Positions 9,324-17,000 of a stretch of 64,000 bases of DNA are shown here, one piece after another (the stretch's first letter is position 1; each line of letters opens with the position of its first letter). Source of the stretch: CADEDH01 sp039029735 (GTDB lineage Bacteria > Actinomycetota > Acidimicrobiia > Acidimicrobiales > SZUA-35); the NCBI GenBank assembly GCA_039029735.1, contig JBCCFL010000006.1, positions 124,001-188,000 on the forward strand. The letters run 5' to 3'. Made by a program: the position numbers and the translations under genes. Below the pieces are notes generated by a model. The model did no database searches and was not told the origin of the DNA. It saw only the letters and a list, made by a program, of their open reading frames with translations.

Positions 9324-10127
9324 CTAGCGGTTGCGCCACTCCATCGGGGTGCGGCTGAGGAACGAGGCCATCGCCTGGCGGGAGTCCTCGGTCTGACTGG
9401 TGAGGATCTGGGTGCGGTTCTCCATGTCGATGCCGGCCTGGAGTGAGCCCACCTCGAGGTTCGACCACATCACCTCCTTCGTCATCCACACCCCCATGGG
9501 GCTGTTGGCGGCGATGAGGCCAGCCACCGCCAGGGCCTCGTCGAGCAGCTGGTCGTCGCCGACCACCCGGGTGACGAGCCCGAGCTTGTCGGCCTCGGCT
9601 GCGTCGAACACCCGACCGGTGAGCATCAGCTCCCAGGCGCGGGACGCACCGATGAGGCGGGGGAGGAGCCACGACACGCCGATGTCGCAGCCAGAGATCC
9701 CGAGGCGAACGAAGGCCGTGCCGAACTTGGCTGAGGCGCCGCAAATGCGAACGTCGCTGGCCAGTGCCACCGCCAACCCGCCACCGGTGGCGGCGCCGTT
9801 GATGGCCGAGATGATGGGCTGGCGCACCGAGCGCATGTGTGGCACCAGCGAGGCGATGAACTGTTGCACGGCCATGCCCTGTTGCGGGCGACCGTGTTCC
9901 TCTGTGCCCGGCACCTGACCGAACCCCTTGAGATCAAGCCCGGCGCAGAACCCGCGGCCGGCGCCGGTGATGATCACGGCCCGACAGTCGTGGTCGGCGT
10001 GCACGGTGTCGAGTGCGTCGTGCAGGTCACCCACCAGGTCGTGGGTCATCGCGTTCAGCCGGTCCGGCCGGTTGAGCAGGATCTGGGTAACTCCGGGCAT
10101 GGGGGATGACATCTCGACGCAGGCCAT
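9324..10127 (-). CDS. Enoyl-CoA hydratase/isomerase (crotonase) family protein
   Basis: A 267-residue crotonase-fold enzyme that probably hydrates or isomerises an enoyl-CoA. It has the oxyanion-hole segment GRGFCAGLDLKGFG and the second signature INGAATGGGLAVALASDVRI. The usual first catalytic Glu position is not obvious, and the second reads as Asp in GCDIGVSWLLPRLIG, as in several mycobacterial EchA proteins. I chose ATG 10127 (MACVEM); the open frame further upstream overlaps the divergent gene and is not family-like. It is divergent from the ThDP enzyme at 10215. The reaction is uncertain. Confidence 0.88.
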   Translation of the reverse strand: MACVEMSSPMPGVTQILLNRPDRLNAMTHDLVGDLHDALDTVHADHDCRAVIITGAGRGFCAGLDLKGFGQVPGTEEHGRPQQGMAVQQFIASLVPHMRSVRQPIISAINGAATGGGLAVALASDVRICGASAKFGTAFVRLGISGCDIGVSWLLPRLIGASRAWELMLTGRVFDAAEADKLGLVTRVVGDDQLLDEALAVAGLIAANSPMGVWMTKEVMWSNLEVGSLQAGIDMENRTQILTSQTEDSRQAMASFLSRTPMEWRNR

Positions 10128-10144
10128 CGCTCGACCATAGTTTT

Positions 10145-10194
10145 GGCTGTCCGATGACCGACAGCCGGTGACTGGTCGCCGCAGACTGACAGCC
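10145..10194. promoter_or_regulatory. Inverted and direct repeats in divergent spacer
   Basis: GGCTGTC (10145-10151) and GACAGCC (10160-10166) form an inverted repeat with an 8-bp spacer. GACAGCCGG recurs 28 bp later at 10188. The 87-bp spacer separates the divergent crotonase and ThDP-enzyme genes, so this is a plausible operator for both. Confidence 0.35.
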
Positions 10195-10214
10195 GGAGGC
10201 GAGGAGCTGATCTG

Positions 10215-11867
10215 ATGAGCGACAAGCAATCCCACGGCGGTCGCCTGGCGGCCCGGGCGCTGAAGGCCGCTGGGGTCGAGTGCGTCTTCACCCTCTCCGG
10301 GGGCCATGTGATGGGCATCTACGACGGCTGCATCGACGAGGGCATCCGGGTGATCGACGTTCGCCACGAGCAGGCCGCCGTCCACGCCGCCGACGCGTGG
10401 GCTCGGCTCAACCCCGGCCGGGTGGGCGTTGCCATTCTCACCGCTGGCCCCGGCGTGACCGACGGTGTCACCGGTGTGGCGAACGCCTGGCGGGCCAACT
10501 CGCCGATCCTGGTGTTCGGGGGCCAGGGCCCGTTCAACAACCTGCGGCGCGGGTCGTTGCAGGAGATGGACCACGTCGCCGTCATGCGGCCGATCACCAA
10601 GTGGGCCGACGCCTGCTACCAGACCGAACGCATCGGCGAGTACGTCGAGCAGGCGATCCGTACCGCGCTGAGCGGCATCCCCGGGCCGGCGTTCCTCGAG
10701 ATCCCGATGGACGTGCTGCATCGCCCTGTCGATCTCGCCGCGGCACCTGTGCCGCCGTTCCGCGACTACCGGGTGGCCACGGCCGCTCCCGTCGATCGGC
10801 TCCACGCCGCGGTGGCGCTCGTGGCCGAGGCGGAGCGCCCGATGGTGATGGCCGGCACGGCCCTCAAGTGGTCGGAGGGAAGCGATGCGCTGCGCCGCTT
10901 CGCCGAGGTGAGCCGGATCCCGTGTTTCACCAATGGGATGGGCCGGGGGCAGCTCCCCATGGATCACCCCCAGTTCTTCAACCGGAGCCGCAAGCAAGCG
11001 CTAGGCGCTGCGGATCTGGTGATCCTGGCCGGCACGCCGCTCGACTTCCGCATGAAGTTCGGATACTCGATCCCGCCCGACGCCAAGATCGTCCAGCTCG
11101 ACCTCGACGAGACGCTCATCGGCCAGAACCGCCCAGCCGACGTCGGCCTCGTGGGCAACCTCGGGGTGAACCTCGACGCCCTCACCGCTGCGGCCGACAA
11201 CCTGGGCTGGGACTTCAGCGACTGGTCGGCCACCCTGCGCGAGGCCGAGGACGAGGCGGAGGCCGCCCTCGCCGCCCAGCTCACCAGCGACGAGACGCCC
11301 ATCGACCCGCTCCGGCTCTGCGCCGAGATCGCCGACTACGTGGCCACCGACGAGTCGATGATCGTGATCGGCGACGGTGGTGACATCGTGGCCCAGGCCT
11401 CCAAGGTGCTGAAGGTGCCGCCCCGTGGGGCGTGGATGGACCCGGGCCCCCTCGGCACGCTGGGCGTTGGGATGCCGTTCGCCCTTGCTGCCCAGCTCGC
11501 TCATCCCGATCAGCGCGTACTCATCGTCTACGGCGACGGGTCGTTCGGGCTCAACGGATTCGAGTTCGACACTGCCGTGCGGTTCGGCCTGCCGATCGTC
11601 GGCGTGGTGGGCAACGACGCCGCCTGGGGTCAGATGATGCGGCCCCAGGCGATGCTGTATGGCTCGGATCGGCTGGTGGCCACCGAGCTGTCCTACACCC
11701 GCTACGACCTCGTGGTGGAGGCGCTCGGAGGCCACGGTGAGCACGTGACCGAGCCCGCTGAGATCCGCCCCGCCCTGGAGCGAGCGTTCGCCTCGGGCCG
11801 CCCGGCTCTGGTGAACGTCGAGATCCGCAAGGACGTCGACGGCGTCAAGGGCTCGACCTACGTCTGA
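10215..11867 (+). CDS. Thiamine-diphosphate-dependent enzyme (acetolactate synthase / 2-hydroxyacyl-CoA lyase type)
   Basis: A 550-residue three-domain ThDP enzyme. The N-terminal PYR domain has the cofactor-activating Glu in RHEQAAVHAADAWAR (residues about 51-65). The C-terminal domain has the ThDP motif beginning GDGSFGLNGFEF (about 438) and ending GNDAAWGQM. It lacks the longer C-terminal segment usual for biosynthetic IlvB and has no small subunit beside it. Together with the divergent crotonase and nearby acyl-CoA genes, this favours an acyl-CoA lyase or decarboxylase role over branched-chain amino-acid synthesis, but that is inference. ATG 10215 is preceded by GAGGAG. Confidence 0.85.
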   Translation: MSDKQSHGGRLAARALKAAGVECVFTLSGGHVMGIYDGCIDEGIRVIDVRHEQAAVHAADAWARLNPGRVGVAILTAGPGVTDGVTGVANAWRANSPILVFGGQGPFNNLRRGSLQEMDHVAVMRPITKWADACYQTERIGEYVEQAIRTALSGIPGPAFLEIPMDVLHRPVDLAAAPVPPFRDYRVATAAPVDRLHAAVALVAEAERPMVMAGTALKWSEGSDALRRFAEVSRIPCFTNGMGRGQLPMDHPQFFNRSRKQALGAADLVILAGTPLDFRMKFGYSIPPDAKIVQLDLDETLIGQNRPADVGLVGNLGVNLDALTAAADNLGWDFSDWSATLREAEDEAEAALAAQLTSDETPIDPLRLCAEIADYVATDESMIVIGDGGDIVAQASKVLKVPPRGAWMDPGPLGTLGVGMPFALAAQLAHPDQRVLIVYGDGSFGLNGFEFDTAVRFGLPIVGVVGNDAAWGQMMRPQAMLYGSDRLVATELSYTRYDLVVEALGGHGEHVTEPAEIRPALERAFASGRPALVNVEIRKDVDGVKGSTYV

Positions 11868-12049
11868 GTCGGCCGTCCGGAGGACGGCCTTCGGGAGTTC
11901 GCTCCGCGAACTCGTTCGCTGTGACGGGTGGTGAAGGAGTGGTCGTGTCGGTTGTCCGAGTCGGCCGTCCGGAGGACGGCCTTCGGGAGTTCGCTCCGCG
12001 AACTCCTTTGCTGTGACGGGTGGTGAAGGAGCGGTCGTGTTGGCGGGGA
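11866..12049. repeat. 92-bp direct tandem duplication with paired hairpins
   Basis: Two consecutive copies (11866-11957 and 11958-12049) are nearly identical over their first 80 bases. Each holds two adjacent stem-loops: GGCCGTCC-GGA-GGACGGCC (11871-11889 and 11963-11981) and GAGTTCG-CTCCG-CGAACTC (11895-11913 and 11987-12005). The block lies between the convergent ThDP-enzyme and MBL-hydrolase genes, so it may terminate transcription from both sides. The doubling and the second conserved palindrome also resemble a small REP-like interspersed element. Confidence 0.75.
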
Positions 12050-12052
12050 CGG

Positions 12053-12976
12053 TCAGATCCGCTGGTAGCGGCCGGGCTCGACCTCGGTGGCTTCGCCGCG
12101 GGTGAGCATGCGGGCCAGGTGAAGCTCGGCTGTTCGCTCTTCCACCACGTCGATGAACACCCCCTCCACGTGTGGCCGGTACACGAACCGCCGAGCTGCC
12201 ATCTCGGCCGGGGTGCGGGGCTCGGTCAGGAACTCGAGCATCTCGCCGTGCCGGCGGTCGATCACGGCCCGGTAGCCGTCGATCATCGACAGGAACGTCT
12301 CGCGGCCCTCGATCACGCCCTTGTGGTGGAACGTCACGTACCAGTTGGCCTCGATCTCGCGGGCCTTCACCAGCGACGCATCGAACTGTTCCAGATCCGA
12401 CCAGGCGTCGCCGTAGTAGGGCCCGAACCCTGTGAGGTCGATGTCGGACAGGAAGAACACGTCGTCGACCACGAAGCCGCTGTGACCCTTCGTGTGGCCA
12501 GGGAGATGGAGCGCCTCCACGGTCACGCCGCCACCCAGGTCGAACACGTGCCCGTCGGCGAACCCGCCAGCGTCGGGCCTGGCCTGGTAGTAGAACTCGG
12601 TCTCGACGGTGGTGGCGAACTCGTCGCGAACCGAGCCCTCGAATCCGTACACGTCGAGGAGGCCGTCGAGGCTGTGAATCGCCGCCAGGTCGTGGTCATG
12701 GGCGTGCACCCGAGCTGCAGGGAACAGACCGTTGCCGGCCACATGGTCCTCGTGGCCGTGTGAGTTGATCACAGCGTCGACCGCCACCGGCGCGCCTCCC
12801 CGCTCAACCACCGTCACCGAGGGGTCGATCAGGGCCACCTCGGCGGCCCCCTCGATCAGCAGGCTGTTGCCCGACGGGTAGAGCCCATTGTCGGTCCCAA
12901 CCAGGACCGACACCGATGGGGAAAGGCGGCGTTGGGCGTCGGCCCAGTCGACGATGGGGGAGGTTGCAGCACTCAC
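12053..12976 (-). CDS. Metallo-beta-lactamase-fold hydrolase
   Basis: A 307-residue MBL-superfamily enzyme. The zinc signature is seen as NSHGHEDHVAGNG (HxHxDH in the variant form HGHEDH), followed by HLPGHTKGHSGF and the Asp in FFLSDIDLTGFG. The start chosen is GTG at 12976 (VSAATSPIVDW); upstream frame residues are arginine/glycine-rich and look non-coding. It is divergent from the PAC2 gene with a 92-bp spacer. Glyoxalase II-like or generic thioester/lactone hydrolysis is possible, but the substrate cannot be assigned. Confidence 0.88.
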   Translation of the reverse strand: MSAATSPIVDWADAQRRLSPSVSVLVGTDNGLYPSGNSLLIEGAAEVALIDPSVTVVERGGAPVAVDAVINSHGHEDHVAGNGLFPAARVHAHDHDLAAIHSLDGLLDVYGFEGSVRDEFATTVETEFYYQARPDAGGFADGHVFDLGGGVTVEALHLPGHTKGHSGFVVDDVFFLSDIDLTGFGPYYGDAWSDLEQFDASLVKAREIEANWYVTFHHKGVIEGRETFLSMIDGYRAVIDRRHGEMLEFLTEPRTPAEMAARRFVYRPHVEGVFIDVVEERTAELHLARMLTRGEATEVEPGRYQRI

Positions 12977-13068
12977 AGGCTGCGAGCGTAGGCGGGCTCC
13001 GGGCCTCGGATCGATCCCGCACCCAGGCCGGCTACGCGCCCGCCCCCACGATGCGCGATTCTGGGTGG

Positions 13069-13944
13069 ATGTCAGATCTGTCGTGGTCGTCCGACCCGAA
13101 CCTCCGTCGCCCCTTGTTGCTGGTTGCATTCGAGGGCATCTTCGATGCTGCGGAGTCGGCGACCTCGGCCCTGAAGTGGATCAGCGAACGCGCTGATGCG
13201 GCACCCCTGGCCGAGATCGACCCGGAGCGGTACTTCAACTTCACCGAGGCGCGGCCCCATGTACGCCTCGGCGACGAGGGGAACCGTGTCATCGACTGGC
13301 CCACCACGAAGGTGGAAGCCGTTGAAACCGGCGCTGCCCGCGACCTGGTTGTCATGACCGGAGTTGAGCCCCATCTGCGCTGGAGCGGGTTCAGCGATCA
13401 GGTGGTGGAGGTGGCTCGGCGCAGCCGCTGTGAGATGGTGGTGACCGTCGGCGCCCTCGTGGCGGTGGTGCCTCACACTCGGCCCTTCTCGGTCACGGGC
13501 AGCGCCGTTCACCCCGAGCTGATACGCCGGCTGTCGTTGTCGAAGCCGTCGTATGAGGGCCCAACGAGCCTCATCGGGGTTATCAACGAGCGCCTGGAGC
13601 GAGCCAACATCCCCACGATCTCGCTGCGGGTATCGGTGCCCCATTACGTGTCGGGCGCCCACAACCCCAAGGCCACCCGAGCGTTGCTGCGCCGGCTGGA
13701 GCAGACAACCGGGGTGGAGACCGGCTACGCCGAACTCGACGGTGACGTCAGCGACTGGCTGGCCCGGGTGGACGAGGCCGTGGCTGCCGACGACGAGAGC
13801 CGTGAGTACGTCGCCCAACTGGAGCGACAGGTCGACTCGACCGAGGAGCTGCTGCCGTCGGGCGACGACCTCGCCGCCGAGCTGGAGGCATTCCTGCGCG
13901 ATCAGCGGCCCCCGGACGAGGCCGAGCCCACCGAGGAGGGCTGA
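13069..13944 (+). CDS. PAC2-family protein
   Basis: A 291-residue protein of the PAC2 family (related to proteasome assembly chaperone 2 and common in actinobacteria). It is seen from RRPLLLVAFEGIFDAAESAT at the N-terminus, through the central DLVVMTGVEPHLRW and VVTVGALVAVVPHTRPFSVTG, to an acidic C-terminal tail (QRPPDEAEPTEEG). I chose ATG 13069 (MSDLSW); an in-frame ATG at 13051 is the alternative. Its role in bacteria is unclear. It is divergent from the MBL hydrolase and followed by the giant surface-protein gene. Confidence 0.88.
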   Translation: MSDLSWSSDPNLRRPLLLVAFEGIFDAAESATSALKWISERADAAPLAEIDPERYFNFTEARPHVRLGDEGNRVIDWPTTKVEAVETGAARDLVVMTGVEPHLRWSGFSDQVVEVARRSRCEMVVTVGALVAVVPHTRPFSVTGSAVHPELIRRLSLSKPSYEGPTSLIGVINERLERANIPTISLRVSVPHYVSGAHNPKATRALLRRLEQTTGVETGYAELDGDVSDWLARVDEAVAADDESREYVAQLERQVDSTEELLPSGDDLAAELEAFLRDQRPPDEAEPTEEG

Positions 13945-14017
13945 GCGCCCACCCTGAGGGTCAACTCCCGGCCAGGGGGGCCGACTGGGTGCGATATCCG
14001 CATCCAGGGGGTGACCC

Positions 14018-17000
14018 GTGTCCCGCTCACACCGCTTCCTTCGCGTCGGCGCCATCGGTGCCGCGTCGTTACTCGCGTTCGGAATCATCCAGGTGGTCGT
14101 TGTCGGCCCCCTGGGGATCCAATGGGCGCGCGCCGCTGCTGGTGACGTCGAACTCGGGCTGACCGTCGACCGGCTCTACGACGGCACGGCTCCCATCCCT
14201 GCGATCGACGACGATCCTCAGCTCCCCACCGCGGACGACTACACGCCGGTGGAGGGCGAGGACCACAACGGCGAAGTGGCAACGCTCGATGTGGTGGGCT
14301 ACCGGGTGACCGGTCGAGTCGACCTTCGGGCGGGGAGCGAGTCGGAGGGCGAAGAAGTCGACGCCGTGACGGTGGTGGCTGCTCTCAGCGACGGCGCGAC
14401 CTGGATCTTGCCTGGCGGGCTCGCCCCTGCCGGCTGCAGCGACGCCACTGGCCAGGGCACGCCCGTACTCACGTGCAGCCTCGACGATCCGGTGGCCACA
14501 GGCGAGTCCTTCTCGTTCCAGGCCGAGGCCTACGTGAGCGGGGCCCTGGCCGACGGCGACCTCGTCGAGGTGAACGCCACGTTCGCCGCCGGACACCTCG
14601 GTTCGGAGGAACCCATCACCGCGGCAACCGCCTCCGGGCCCGCCACCACCGTTCGTGCCTCCGGCTCCGCACTCAATCTCAACGCACGGGTGGGCGACGA
14701 GCGCGACTTCTACGACTGGATCCGCAGCCCCGATGGCGATGTGACCCACGTGCGCCTCACCTGGCCCGTGTACATCGAGCCAGCGGCGCTGGCCGAGACC
14801 GGTGGCGGTAAGGGCTACACCGACTCTGGAGCGGAGCGGATCCTGTTCAGCCATCCCGTGGGCGCCATCACGCCGGCAGAGGTGGGGGAAGCCGCCGAGT
14901 TCACGGGCTGTGGCACCGAACCCAATCCCGTGGGCACCGAGGCCGTCGACGGAGGCGAGGCCAAGGCCTTCCTCCACGTGGACCGCGAGGGGCCGCTCGT
15001 CGGAGACGCCCTGCGCGCCAACGGCGTCTGGGAGTGCCGTCAGATCGGTGGCGTCGGGGGTGACGTTGAGATCCTCGTGGCGGGGGCCTCCCTGGCCGCT
15101 GAGGGCTTCAGCGCCGGCCATGGCTCGACTGATGGGCTCTTCCTGGAACGAAACGCAGAGCGCCGCGAGGTGTTCGACAACCCCACCGGTCAGAACGGCT
15201 ACAGCCCATTGCTGTCGGGCTACGTCAATGTGGATGTCCCGGTCGAGGTGATCAAGGCCGCCGACGTGGCATCCGATGCGAGCGACAACAACCGCACCGT
15301 GGTCTGCGCCACGTTCGGCGACGATCTCAGGGCAACCCGCGGCCAGGACGTGGTGGTGGAAGAGGCCGCCGCCGACACGGTCGACAACACCGCCTGCACC
15401 GTGGTGGCCTGGACACCAGCCACCGACGACGACCACGCCACGTTCATCGGAGGCTTCACGAGCGACTCGCTCCCCGTCACGGTGACCGAGGCTCCGTCGG
15501 TCGGGTTCGCCGCCACGGGCGTGGCCGGGGCCGAAACCGACTCGGTGCTTCCCGGCCAGCGTCTGGTATTGGCGAGCCGTATCGACACCGAGCTCACCGA
15601 TCACCGGGTGGCCACCGATGTCGCCATCTGCCATGCCATCGACGCCGAGCTGTTCACCGTCGCTCCGAGCGCCGGTCCGATCGGAGGGGTACCGGGCCCC
15701 ACCCAGGCCGTGCTCCCGTGGGTGACCGTGTCCGAGACCGGTACCCGGCTCGACGGCGCGGCCCCCGCCTGGGTCGACGTGGTAGCCGTCGAGTTCGCCG
15801 CGGTGGCCCCATGGCGTGACTTCGCAGCCCTGGAGGCGATCGACAGCAACGACGACGGCACCGTGGACTGCGACGACGCCGACATCGAGTTCGTCGCCGA
15901 CCCCGCCCTCCTCCCCGGCGGGGTCGAGTCGGTGAACCTCGTACGAGTGGTGATGGGCGCCGGTTACACGATGCCGCCCGGCATCGACCTGGACGTGTTC
16001 GTCGACCTCGAGGTTCGGGCCGACGTCGCCCCGGGCACGATCGGGGCCCAGGCCACCCGATTCCGCCGGTCCAACGTGGACGGCAACGACGACGGGGCTC
16101 TCGGCGGCTGGGACCATCCGTGTGAGGTGCTGGGCTCTCCGTGCCCGTACGACGCCTACGATCTCGACTCGTTGCCCGTCGACGCCACCGGCCCTGGCAT
16201 GCCGGGCTACGTGACTGCCGCCGGAGGCAGCCCGACGAGCTCGAACGTCGATCGGGTTGAGGTGGCGGCCGCCCTGCGGCGGGTGCGCCTGTCCGACCAG
16301 GGCGTCGACCCCGCCGCCTACGCCGATACCACCCTGCCCGAGAACGTCGCCACCATCGACGGGGGTGGAACGTGGACGACCTATCTCGTGGCCGACCTCC
16401 GATCGGGCGATCGGCCGGCGACGATCGGCGACCTGGAGTTGATCTCGGCCCACCCCACCGACGTGACGCTGCTCGACTCGTCGCACGAGGTGGCCGATGT
16501 GGTTGAGAACTGCGACGCCACCACGAACCTACGCTGCCTCGACGACGAACGGTTCCGAACCGACGTGGGTCTCACCTCGCATGTGTTCTCGGTTGGTGCC
16601 GTGTCGGTTCCGGCGGGGGAGAGCGTGTCGCCCGCCGTCACCGCCACATGGACCATCCCGGCCTCGGTGCCCCAGGGCGGTGCGGTCACCCACTGGGCCA
16701 GCGTTCGGGGCGACGGCCTCCAGCGAACCTTCTCCCGCTACGACCGCGACAGCGGCGACCAGCACTTCGGCCGAGACGATCATGCCGGCCTCGATCGAGA
16801 CACCGATCGGATCGTGGTGCAGGGGCTGGCCGAGAGCGAGCTGCCGCCACAGCCTGAGCCCACTCCCGACCCCGACCCCGAGCCGGCCCCGGCGCCGGAT
16901 CTGGAGCTGGGCTTTCCCGTGGAGCCGATCATCGAGATTCCGATTCCCGACCCGGTCGAACCGGTGGAGCCCCAGGTCCAGGTCCAGCCCCAGGAACAGC

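Noticed and set aside
8020..9744. 574-residue minus-strand open frame
   Set aside because: It covers the sigma and anti-sigma-like genes antisense and part of the crotonase gene; its composition is Arg/Gly/His-rich.
10128..10997. N-terminal extension of the crotonase frame
   Set aside because: It runs antisense through the ThDP-enzyme gene and does not match the crotonase family, which starts at 10127.
11866..12049. CRISPR-like array
   Set aside because: There are only two copies with no unique spacers between them; it is a tandem duplication.
14069..16486. 805-residue minus-strand open frame
   Set aside because: It is antisense to the surface-protein gene, Gly/His/Arg-rich, and shows no domain; a high-GC shadow frame.
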